Shown piece by piece: positions 33,500 through 42,795 of a DNA stretch of 64,000 bases (position 1 is its first letter; each line of letters begins with the position of its first letter). This DNA is from Dioscorea cayenensis subsp. rotundata (taxonomy: Eukaryota > Streptophyta > Magnoliopsida > Dioscoreales > Dioscoreaceae). Below the pieces are notes generated by a model. The model ran no database searches, was not told the DNA's origin, and saw nothing but the letters and a program-made list of their open reading frames with translations. The stretch is taken from NCBI RefSeq assembly GCF_009730915.1, contig NC_052471.1, positions 28,740,185 through 28,804,184 on the forward strand, given 5' to 3'. The position numbers were made by a program, and so were the translations under genes.

Positions 33500-33943
33500 T
33501 GGGAGTTGGGTATTAGGATTTAAGGTGATGAAGATGAGGCGGAGTTGTGATGGTACTGGCGTTGGAGTCGGCGTTGAAACGGAGATTGGGGAGGACGTGG
33601 GGGAGGTCAGTGAGGGTGACGTTGGCGAGGAGAATGGCGGCGGCAGCAAGGCCGAGGAGGCCAGTGCCGGAGTCGAGCACTGGCCTCCTCGGCCTTGTCT
33701 GAGAGGGAGGAGGGCTTGGGGGTTGGAATCGAGAAGGGAGACGAGAGAGTGGGCGGCGGGCCAGAGCTGGAACGAAAGACCTTGTGATTTGAGCTGGCGG
33801 ATGGATAGTAAGGCAGAGATTGAGTTGAGGTAGTGCTCCTGCTGGTGCTCCGATAGAGGAGATTGGTCTTGGTGTTGATCTTGGAGGAGTGGGAGGAGAT
33901 GGGGAGCATTCTCTTGATCGTCCTCATCGGAGTCGGCGGCCAT
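33500..33943 (-). pseudogene. METTL21-like SAM-dependent lysine methyltransferase, damaged first exon
   Basis: The family transfers methyl groups from S-adenosylmethionine to lysines of proteins such as chaperones or elongation factors. The minus-strand frame starts at 33943 (MAADSDEDDQENAPHLL) after a pyrimidine-rich leader. It includes HYLNSISALLSIRQLKSQGL and SFQLWPAAHSLVSLLDSN, typical of plant members. The continuation, VLDSGTGLLGLAAAAILL and TLTDLPHVLPNLRFNAD, is in another frame and holds motif I and the post-I acidic region. Motif I, normally ELGSGTG, reads DSGTG, as if six bases were lost. A perfect 21-bp inverted repeat sits exactly at the frame change. After FNADSN the family similarity fades and stops appear. 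It is probably a pseudogene. Confidence 0.6.
33647..33697. repeat. Perfect 21-bp inverted repeat, 9-bp loop, in the methyltransferase motif I
   Basis: 33647-33667 is the exact reverse complement of 33677-33697. The arms contain GGCCGAGGAGGCC, and the spacer is CGGAGTCGA. On the minus strand the downstream arm encodes GTGLLGL, while the upstream arm is its inverted copy, so it looks like a template-switch duplication. Confidence 0.9.
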
Positions 33944-34085
33944 AAACGGAGAAAGAGAGAAGATAGGAGAAATTAGGGCACACAAACGAAGGTGGAGGTT
34001 TTAGACTGTTTGGTTGATGACGGTGATGAAGAGAAATTTCAAATAAAGCAAGGGGTCCCTCTGCAAGTATCTGAATCTCATTGTT

Positions 34086-34086
<1 letters not shown>

Positions 34087-34128
<42 letters not shown>
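34087..34128. repeat. (TAA)n microsatellite, about 14 units
   Basis: Uninterrupted TAA/ATA repeat upstream of the methyltransferase-like fragment. Confidence 0.95.
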
Positions 34129-34139
34129 TGTTTTAAAAT

Positions 34140-35330
34140 TAAGGATCAGACAATTAAAACCCTAAACCTAGACCTCAATGGCACTATTTGCAGTCCAAAA
34201 TAAATAAATAAATAAATAAGGCTACCAGGTACCAGGTATAGAAAACAAAAACATTACTCTAAAAATAATGATCCAAACATAAGAGTGCTCTAATATATTT
34301 AATACATATATTTATAGATATTAAATTATAATTAATTATATATATATATAACACCTTATAAAACATTGTTAATAAATTATAATATTTATTAAAAATGTAG
34401 TTAATAAATGCTAAATATTTATTTTTTTAATCAATTCAAAAATTACAAATATTGATAAATGTAGGTGTTATCAAGTAATATATACTAATATTATATCAAA
34501 TTAAAATAAAAATTGCAATCTTTTTTATAAATTACTAATTATATTATTAAAAATGGTAATAAATTATTATTAAAAATTAATTATTTGAGCAAAATAAAAA
34601 TGTGTCATAAATTGCATTAGTATAAACCATCTGCAAAATTCGATAGTCACATATCTAATTTATTTTAATCCTTATGAACTTCCAATGGTATAGATAGTCT
34701 ATAGTTACGGATTTAATTATACTCGAACAAGTAACAATACTACTTCAAATTTATTTATTTATATCATTTATTTTAAACAAATGATATATTTTTTTGATTT
34801 AATGATACGTGTAGAGTTACAGTGAAGACTCCATAGTCCATATTAGCCAAGTAAAGACGTATAAGCTAGACATTTTTTTTTTCTGGCAGTAAGCATGTCC
34901 CTGACTGTGCATGCACTTATTGCATTCAATAAAAAAATGCTAATTTTATTTGAAAATAAATTTAGTTACATGACCAATTATTTTCTCATATTAACTAGCT
35001 GTAACCATAAACTTAATACCAAGTTGAAAGGTAATTTCATCCATTTAGCACAAATTCACAAATTAAAAAGAAGCTTTTTTTTTTTAACGTTGCCACCTCG
35101 CGCATTAGACAAGGGCATATTTGTAACTTTAAACAAAAAAGTTGTGTTATGCCCTATTTTAATCAAAAGGAGATGTGTAAGATACACCCAAAAAAAATTA
35201 TTTTCAATAGTAAAAATACATTTTCTAATTTATTTATTTCAATCATTTATTTAAAAAAATAATTTTTTTTACTTATTTATTATATTTATTGATTTTGTCA
35301 TTGTAAGTATAATTTTTATGAAAATTTAGC
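34140..35330. other. AT-rich non-coding DNA
   Basis: Includes a short ATAA run near 34203. The 119-codon open stretch at 34895-35254 has no family resemblance and an AT-driven composition. No supported gene. Confidence 0.5.
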
Positions 35331-35334
35331 ATTA

Positions 35335-35681
35335 TTTTCGCATATGTAGCAGTTCTTTTCAAACCGCTGCATATCATAGCACATACGCAGCGATTACAAA
35401 AACCACTGCATATTATAACACATATGCAGCGATTATTGAAAACCTCTACATTATAATGCATTTGCATCGGTTATGAATCGCTGCTTTTTTAACATTTGCA
35501 ACGGTTGTGTAAATCGTTGCATATCTACCTTATTATGCAGGGTTTTTTCAACGGATTGAACAAGATGTAATACTTTCTTGAAAAATTGTTTGCAACGATT
35601 TGAAATCGCTACAAAACCGCTGCAATAAATAGCCTATTGCACCAGTTTTATAACCGCTGCAAAGTAACCGCTGCATAAGTG
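35335..35681. repeat. Hairpin array of GCAGCGGTT/AACCGCTGC motifs (right)
   Basis: About seven consecutive units pair a GCAGCGRTT-type motif with a nearby complementary AACCGCTGC-type motif, giving imperfect stem-loops with 5-12 nt loops every 35-50 bp (for example ATATGTAGCAGTT...AACCGCTGCATAT at 35342-35374). It mirrors the array at 29769-30255. Confidence 0.7.
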
Positions 35682-36171
35682 CAGTTAGTTACAATGTCAT
35701 GTCCAACATTTAAAATATTATGACTCTTGTATGTTCACTTCAACTTCTTGCTTCCTTGTTGGATAAATTTTTTTTAATTACATATCAAAATTAATGTTTG
35801 TTATCTAGGTTAAGTAATTAACTTTTTCTCACAATATTACTTGAGGTGAGTAACGGAAGATAACCATAGAGAGAAATAGAAAGAAAAACAAGCTCCAACT
35901 TACTCCCTCCGATTCAAATTATCGGTCACTTTAGAGATTTTCTTTTTGTTCTAAGCTAGTTCTCACTTTTAAAATTTCTATATTGATTATGATTTTTCCA
36001 ATTGTATTGTTTTATTTAATGAAGTTTATTTAAAGAGAAAGTGTGCATCAATAAAATTAAACTATTCCAATGCAATGGTAATATTATCTTATCATCCTAT
36101 TTCTTTCCAATTCCTTCCCCCACTTCTCTTTATTCTTTTAGATTCTTAGTTTAAATTCTTTAGTTTTACTC
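35682..36171. other. Intergenic DNA without recognised features
   Basis: AT-rich. One TCCCTCCGATTCAAATTATC-like phrase near 35903 resembles common Stowaway/Tc1-Mariner MITE starts, but I could not find its partner end. Confidence 0.4.
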
Positions 36172-37484
36172 TGGAGATGGGCACACACCGGTTAATCTGG
36201 CTCGACCTGCAGGGTCCATGTCGGCCAAAAGTGAACCCGTAACTAGCCAATAATGCCTCCTCGTCAAGCCAATTTGGCCTAGTAAATCCGCTAATTCACA
36301 GGTCACCCTAGAATGACCCAAATTTAACCCGGTCCATGATCCAAACGAGCAGGCCAGGCCAAAACCCGCAGGTCCACAGGCCAGCCGGCCAAGTTTTATT
36401 TTTTTTTAATATTATTATTTTTAAATAATAAATAATAAATGTTGATTTAAAAATTAACTGAAAATCTTAAAAACAATTTAACAAAAGAAATGGGTTGATT
36501 ATGGTTATTTTATAGGTAGCTACCATGTTCTCTTTCATGCACATGTGGGACTAAATATGGATGACATGCCTTATTTATTATCATTTATATTATTAATTAA
36601 AGAGTAAATATCAATAACTAAGTTATGGTTAGGTTGGCTAGATTAGTGTTGTCATAACTCATCTCTGGCCATAGGTTCTAATTTTGTCTGTTACCTTTTT
36701 TGCCCCCAAAAAAATATATATAATTTTTTTAAATAAAAAATATTCAACATAATTTGAAATAAGTTGTAATAACTAAAAGTTTTATACTTATAATTTAATT
36801 CTTTTTAAAATACTCATTATTTAATTTTTTAACAATGTTTTCAAACCTATATATTTGTTGATATATGATTTAATTAAAATTTCTTTGAAATAATTGATTT
36901 GATTAAAATGAATCACTCACCAAATTGAACAGATCTTACTAAATAATAATTTATTTTCCATAAAAAAATTAAATATGAAATGATATATATAGTAAATGAG
37001 ACAATTGCTGCAATTATCTCATAATGAATATTTTTATTTTAATTTAAAATTTTTTTTCTTTCAAATAAATTGTTAAATGAAGATAGATAAAAAATTAAAG
37101 CTAAAATATATTTTTTTTTTTTGCAAATTACGTTGGAGTAAAAACTTTCTTATCAATTTAATAAAAATTTAAGTTAATTATTTATTAATAAATATTTCAA
37201 AAAACTATTATATGTTTACGTTAATAACATGTTTAAAAAATACACAAAATTTTAGAAATTCCACCTAAAAAATACACAACAATACTATAGAAAGAATTAT
37301 GATTTTAAATTAAGATATTTATATTATTGCACACAGTTGAAATTATGGTGTTTTTTATAATATTATTTTTTTTAAAATAATTTGGTTTAAGTTTTATTCA
37401 TTTCATATAATATCAAGGTGAATAATAAATATAAAATAAGACAAGCTTGTTTTTAATAATATTTGGTAGCAATAAAGTAACAAC

Positions 37485-37557
37485 CACATGCAGTTGAGTT
37501 GGGTAGAGCTATGGGATTGATTTTCAATAAGCGGTGGTGAGTTCGATTCCTCTTTTT
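37485..37557 (+). repeat. tRNA-derived SINE-like relic with internal Pol III boxes
   Basis: GTTGAGTTGGGTAGAGCTATGGG resembles a tRNA D-arm/A box, and 33-35 bp later GAGTTCGATTCC resembles the B box (GGTTCGANTCC). A CTTTTT run follows. There is no intact acceptor stem, so it is not a working tRNA gene. Confidence 0.4.
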
Positions 37558-37920
37558 ATAATAAAATTTTAGAATAATTGAAATAAAAAAACCAACTGGG
37601 TTGGTCAGTTCACTTCAACCTAACGATGACCAACCTGTAATGGGGCCAGTTATGGGTTGGCTACACGGCCTATCGGATCACGTGACCTGGCGGTTTCAGC
37701 CATGGTTTTAAAAGCCGGATCGGAACTGCAGGTTCAATCGGGAACTGGGTATCAGTCCAGTCCAATAATATACATGGAATCGGTCATTTATTAAACTGCA
37801 ATTGAACCACCGTTGGACCAGGAACCGGCGAACAGGTTATACTGGACCGAATGACATTTAAATAATTGAATATTTTATATTTGAATTGGGACTTTTTAGC
37901 CTATAGTTTAATAGTTTATT

Positions 37921-38231
37921 ACTGTATGCGATCCTAAGAATAGGAAAAAGCTGAAGGCCACCACTTCGAAGACCAGCAGGCTACGGATAACGTCGGGGTC
38001 GGCGTCGCAGGCCGAGATCCCTTCAAGGCTTCTCTAGCCCGGTGTGGTGAGCGAGAGGCCGACAAAGATGACCATCGTGAAGAGGGAGTCGATATTGACC
38101 AGGACGTCCAAAGTTGTGACTTGTATGCTTATGGTTGATTGAGGATGGATCCCAACTGTGGAGAGTTCGGCACCGACATCCTTGTCATCCAGATCTGATG
38201 AGCTATGATGAGATTGGAGGAATGAGAGCAT
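37921..38231 (-). pseudogene. Captured fragment of a plant membrane-protein gene (MEE60-like family)
   Basis: The minus strand reads TTLDVLVNIDSLFTMVIFVG and LSLTTPG, one TAG stop (38034-38036, probably a decayed CAG), then SLEGISACDADPDVIRSL, LVFEVVAFSFFLFLGS. The pattern LD-LV-NSLFT-AVFIGLS...CDAGP...LLVFEVVSFSFFLFSS is that of a plant-specific multi-pass membrane protein family that includes MEE60-like proteins, whose biochemical function is not established. I name the family from memory of its pattern. Only the first transmembrane half is present, and it ends inside the MITE, so it cannot be a working gene here. Confidence 0.6.
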
Positions 38232-38273
38232 AAATGGAGGAATGAGAGCATAAATCTAAGAAGAAGAAAAAGA

Positions 38274-38274
<1 letters not shown>

Positions 38275-38312
<38 letters not shown>
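38275..38312. repeat. (GA)n microsatellite
   Basis: Uninterrupted AG repeat inside the Pack-MITE, next to a 20-bp direct duplication (AATGAGAGCATAAAT at about 38221 and 38241). Confidence 0.9.
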
Positions 38313-38314
<2 letters not shown>

Positions 38315-38659
38315 CTCACTCAGCCATGGATGGAAGCTCGAATGGATTGGAATCAATGAACTCTTTGATTTGGTTTTGGAGATGGAGAAGATGAGGAGAA
38401 GGGAAGCTTCATTCTAAAGATGGAGATGAAAAAGGAGGTTTTGCCCTATTGTTATTGACCATTTTTTTTCTTTTTTCCCCCAAATTTTTCTTATTTTTGA
38501 AAATTTATTTATTTAAAAAAGGAAATCCGATTAAACCGGAGATTGTACCGGTCAAACCGTGACCCGGTCGTTCCACTGGTTCGGTGACCAATTCGGTTTT
38601 TAAAACATTGGTTTTGGTTGGGCCAAGCCGAGCCAAAAGACGGCCCGTGCCCCTCTCTA

Positions 38660-39241
38660 GTTTACCCAATCTGACTATATATTAGAAGAATAATTAGTAC
38701 TAAAAGCTTTCTGGTCCCTACGAATTCGTCAATCCGATCTAATTCGATACACTTTACAACTTGTACGACCTGCGCATTTGCGGATAGCAAGGGGTTGCTA
38801 TCAATTGTCTTTTAGTTTGTTTATTTAACCCTATTTTTGTTGAAGTTTTATATTTTATCCTTTTTTTAATTTCTATTTTTTATAAGGTTCTTGCTATACT
38901 TAATGAAACACACATAACTTTGGTGAAGCTTTACAATTTGTCCCTTTTTAAAAATTTTATATTTTTTGATAGGGCTCTCATTATAGTTATAACACACACA
39001 TAGCTTTGTTGAACTTAAAGTTTTACATTCCATACTTTTTTATAGTTAAATTTTTTAAAGGTTCTCATTATAGTTATGATAGGCATAGATAAACTTAAAT
39101 AAATTATATATTCTCTTTTTATTTAAAAATAATTTATTTATATTATTTTTAATGCAAATTATATATCTTCCACATTGTTTTTTTTATATTTCAAATTAGT
39201 ATAAGACTTGGTGGAAGGTCATTAAGATTCTTATTAGAAAC
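38660..39241. other. AT-rich intergenic DNA
   Basis: Loosely repeated phrases (TTATAGTTATRAYACACACATA near 38895, 38985 and 39070) suggest a worn tandem repeat. No gene was seen. Confidence 0.4.
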
Positions 39242-40521
39242 TGTTAGTTCCAGAGGGGTAGATGTGTATAGAGTAAGCTCTCAATCTCACAAGAAATTAA
39301 AACACATACACACAATCAAGCAAGAGAAAGAAGACACACAAGTTCGTTACCTAGTTCGGCACAACTTTGCCTACATCGGTGGTGGTGGTGGTGTTGGGGG
39401 CAAGCCGGGAGAAACAATCTACTAAAAGAAGTGATAGAATAAATTATACAACACTCCCTTACTCACTCAATACAAAGAATGTCCTCTTGAGATTACCCGA
39501 TGCCCACTCTCCTCAACCCTCACCGAAGGGTCTCTCACTCGTGGCTCATCCTAAATCTTCAAGCAGGATATCTTATATAGACGCGCCTATGTCCTAATAG
39601 ATCTTTCTCTTTTAGACTTCTCCACGGCTTCCTAACTTGGACACCTTTCAAAGTTAGATGTTGCAACACCCAGTTGCAACATTGCCCACCTTACTGAATA
39701 TGATTGAGTTCTAGCCAGTTGCAACCAAACTTGCGGCACTTTCAACCTTCCCTGTTCCTTTAGTTCGCTTCGTAGCAATTGACTGGTCCCGAGCTCCTCC
39801 TGCCTACAACTGCTTCCTTCCTCACATTATTTCAACAAGCCCCTCTCCCGAGGGTCGCACCTACCAAGGCACACACAACCATCTCACCAAAGATGGTCAC
39901 CGAAGATCTCCTGATATTCTTTCCAAACTTGGTCCAAGTTTGGTCTTCCCATATGATCTTCGTTTGAATCATGGATATATTGTTACTAAACTTGATCTTC
40001 TTTCATCCAAGTTTAGCCTTCAATATCTTCAAGCATGATCTCCAATCATCCATGCTTGGATCTTTAAATCTTCAATTAGTCTTCAATCAATCTCACCATA
40101 TATGATTAGTCTCCTTGAATAGATCTGCCCATAAGTAGCCTTCTTACTGTCTTTTACTCCACAAAGAATAATTCCTCTCTTAAAATAGATCTTCCATAAA
40201 AGGAGTCTACCAAATATATGATTTATCATCCCAGATCTTACCAAGGATAGATAAAATTATACCTAAGATAAAACTTACCCTTTTTGATGAGATCCTTTAA
40301 GCTTGATCTTCATTCCAAAAATAATTCTTTTCAACTAAACCTATGAGAGGTCATTTTCCATCATGATCCTCTAGCCTGCTTCTTCCTTAAGTGCCATGTC
40401 ATACATCATCATCCTTGTCACTTCTCATTTTTTGCCAAGTCATCATTGCCACATCATCTTCCTTTGCCATGTCATCTCTTGACTTGTCATATAATGCCAA
40501 CTCAAGTCTTCAGACTTAACA
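39242..40521 (-). mobile_element. Copia-type 3' LTR (1280 bp), minus orientation
   Basis: Runs from TGTTAGTTCC to ACTTAACA, with TGTTA/TAACA as terminal repeats, and directly borders a polypurine tract on the right. It contains the phrase AAGTTCGTTACCTAGTTCGGC(A), common in Copia LTRs. No second LTR is present, so the element is truncated to 3' LTR plus a short interior. Confidence 0.7.
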
Positions 40522-40536
40522 ATCTCCCTTTTTGGC
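40522..40536 (-). promoter_or_regulatory. Polypurine tract of the Copia element
   Basis: On the minus strand CCAAAAAGGGAGAT immediately precedes the LTR start TGTTAAG, matching the usual Copia AAAAGGGGGAGATTGTT junction. Confidence 0.75.
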
Positions 40537-41440
40537 ATTATTTGACACAACCTTCTTATCTCTGCTTCTGTCAGTCTGGTGCATGTTACAACACCCTGTT
40601 ACAACATGTACTAACAACGGGACATGACCTTATGGCTATTACAAGACTATTTGGTGAACAACGCATCATCTAGTTGTTGTAATGGGCATCACATAAATAC
40701 ATAATAAACAACTAGAGATTAACATAATATGTAACCAGAATCAGAAAACAGTCTAACCAAACAGAATAAAAAATAAAGCAAGTAAAAGAAATTGTTCATT
40801 GTTCAAACAACTGAGAGAACGAGTAGTAGAGAAAATTTTCTCCCCTTTTGTGGCAAATGATGGCAAAGTGGCGGCAGAAATACCCGTAAGAGTTTGTATT
40901 TAAGACTCCCCCTAGGTTGCTGAAGTGTTGCTTGAAGCTCCCCTTTTCTTTTGTCTAATAGCTTGAAGTTTTAATGCAATGCTTTTGTTGAGAAACAATG
41001 ACTAGCTCTGCAAATAATGCTTTTTGTCTCCTTTCTACGTCTTCAGATGTTGACTCAGCAACTTCTCATAATCATCTGAAATGGGAGGACTTGAGGCTTC
41101 ATTTTCTACAGCAAGTGGTGATGACTGACTTCCAACTGGCAAGTCAATGGTCTTGATGCTCGATAAGTAAGGTGATGGTGGTGTTGTTGTTGGTGACTAT
41201 GGGTTTGTTGGGTCGGCAACGACGAGGGAAGGGACGATCGGAGAACCGGCGGATGTCGGCTGGTGACAAACTTTTCCCAGCCCTAAATTTTGGTAAAAGT
41301 GAAAAGAACTTTGGTAAAACGGGAAAAAGTTAAACTTTGCTAATATGCTCAAGGAACCGAGCAAGAGAAGTTGAGAGATCTGAGATGGAAGGCTTGGATT
41401 TGATCTAGGGATTTGGGGTTCTAATGTGGGGTTGAGATTG
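40537..41440 (-). mobile_element. Remnant of Copia interior next to the 3' LTR
   Basis: No coding domain was recognised, and the right limit is arbitrary. It contains text such as CTCCCCTTTTGTGGCAAATGATGGC, which looks like a second, worn polypurine-type motif on the minus strand. Confidence 0.3.
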
Positions 41441-41473
41441 CTTATACAAGTTGGATAAAAATAAGTATAATTA

Positions 41474-41481
41474 TATTATTA

Positions 41482-41527
<46 letters not shown>
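41474..41527. repeat. (ATT)n microsatellite
   Basis: About 17 ATT units, almost uninterrupted. Confidence 0.95.
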
Positions 41528-41528
<1 letters not shown>

Positions 41529-41529
41529 A

Positions 41530-42147
41530 GTTATAAGAGTCATGTGGAAAATTGCAAGTAAACCGCTTAAAGAATATATATATACTAAAATTTAAATTTG
41601 TCAAAATTAAAAATGGATATTTTTCTAAGAGTAAAATGAGATTTAATTTTTTTTAATAATTTTAAAAACATAAAGTAGTTTTTGGAATATATACAATTAA
41701 TAGTGAATTGTAGGGGAATACGACAAAATACGGTTTCTCTTTTCAATAATTCAATAACGCTTGAACATATCGGCATTGACACTCAAGAAAAAAAATAAAA
41801 GAAGAAAACCACTTGTTAAAAAACGGAGGCCAATGAAAGTATGACTGATGCTAAATAAGCATAACTTCATTTTTAAATTTAATATGAAAATATTGAGGTA
41901 ATATGGAAATAGTTATGGGACTAATAACCAAATTTAATACTTAATTATGAAAATACTCATATGATTACTATTTTAATATATATATATATATCTTAAATTT
42001 ACCAATTTTTTATTAGAAAAATGAAATAACTTAGTATTCTATATCATCATTAATAACAAAGCTCTATTCTCATATGACAACACATAAACATATTTATATA
42101 AATCCAAAGATATAGTCTATTCACATATTATCATTAATTAAACTTAG

Positions 42148-42184
<37 letters not shown>

Positions 42185-42314
42185 AAAGATATAGCATTGT
42201 ATGGCATCATCATTATATCCAAATATTGACATAAAGTACATTTAATAACTCTAAAATTATATAATATAAACAAAAATATTTAGAACTTATATAATTTTTT
42301 TTAAATAAATAAAC
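41530..42314. other. AT-rich DNA with TA runs
   Basis: TATA runs at 41977-41990 and about 42151-42182. No supported gene. Confidence 0.5.
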
Positions 42315-42694
42315 TTAAAATTCTATTGCAACTCTGTTACAATTCTCTTGCAACTTTGCAATATCATAATTCCATTGCAAGTTTTTGTTGCAAATTTGCA
42401 ATGGAATCATTCTGTTGCAAATTCCTGTTATAAAATTGTAATGCCTTTGTCTGCGTTGCCAGTCCATTGCAAAGTTATCACAAAATTTCTCCCGCGCACT
42501 TCTGTCCATATTTTTGTAACGGAAATTTATGTCATTTTCAATTTGTTGTAAATCTGTCACAAAATAGGTTGCAAATCCGTTTCAAAATCACTCCCACTAT
42601 TTTTGCAACAAATTTTTTGTCAGATCGTAAAATCAGTTACAAATTTTCAATGTCGTTGCAAATATCTATTGCAAAACTATACTTTTTTGTAGTG
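42315..42694. mobile_element. CACTA-type terminus with TTGCAA sub-terminal repeats
   Basis: The right end ACTTTTTTGTAGTG is the complement of CACTACAAAAAAGT, a canonical CACTA terminus. Upstream are at least ten TTGCAA(A/T)/(A)TTGCAA motifs. Element C's pol sequence starts right after it, so the CACTA element probably inserted there. The left end was not found. Confidence 0.75.
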
Positions 42695-42795
42695 AGTCCA
42701 TCATTTTGCACCCACAAGATCCTCATGAAAGATGATTTCAAGCAAAAGATTCTAGTACTAAAGTAGAAAACTTTTGGATGCCAGGTGATTTACCC

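Larger units (their letters stand above)
29769..35681. mobile_element. Possible Pack-CACTA-like element (5.9 kb) carrying gene fragments
   Basis: Both ends carry clustered GCAGCGGTT motifs in mirror orientation. The left start (CTCTATGTAGCGGTTATAAA at 29769) aligns with the complement of the right end (CACTTATGCAGCGGTTA, to 35681), and a second internal copy on the right (TGCAGCGGTTATAAAACTGG in complement) fits even better. Between them lie a MATE exon (30616-30835), a methyltransferase-like fragment (33500-33943) and candidate exons, but no transposase. That it is one element is my inference. A clean 3-bp TSD is not shown, and the two arrays could belong to separate elements. Confidence 0.4.
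37701..38610. mobile_element. Pack-type MITE with captured membrane-protein fragment
   Basis: Inverted ends CATGGTTTTAAAAGCCGG and (complement) CAATGTTTTTAAAAACCG match the MITE at 4176-4961. Sub-terminal GAACCGG/CCGGTT words occur on both sides. Unlike that copy, the centre (about 37921-38400) is GC-richer and coding-like on the minus strand. Confidence 0.65.
36172..38659. mobile_element. hAT-like non-autonomous element (2.5 kb), with nested MITE
   Basis: Ends: left TGGAGATGGGCACACACCGG, right complement TAGAGAGGGGCACGGGCCGT, the TAGRGRTGGGCA type seen in plant hAT elements. Flanks TTTTACTC (36164-36171) and GTTTACCC (38660-38667) agree at 6 of 8 positions, as an old 8-bp TSD would. Sub-terminal regions (36185-36395 and 37590-37700) are rich in GGCCAR and CCGG words. 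No transposase. The MITE at 37701-38610 is inserted near its right end. Confidence 0.6.

Noticed and set aside
33525..33833. 102-codon plus-strand frame and antisense 106-codon frame over the methyltransferase fragment
   Set aside because: Shadow frames of the minus-strand methyltransferase-like exon.
34895..35254. 119-codon open frame on the plus strand
   Set aside because: AT-driven composition (Lys/Asn/Ile/Phe rich), no domain or motif, no promoter context. Probably chance.
37485..37557. Functional tRNA gene
   Set aside because: A and B boxes are present, but the acceptor and anticodon stems do not pair. Kept only as a SINE-like relic.
42315..42766. 81-99-codon frames on both strands
   Set aside because: They lie in the CACTA sub-terminal TTGCAA array, and the apparent peptides are products of the repeat.
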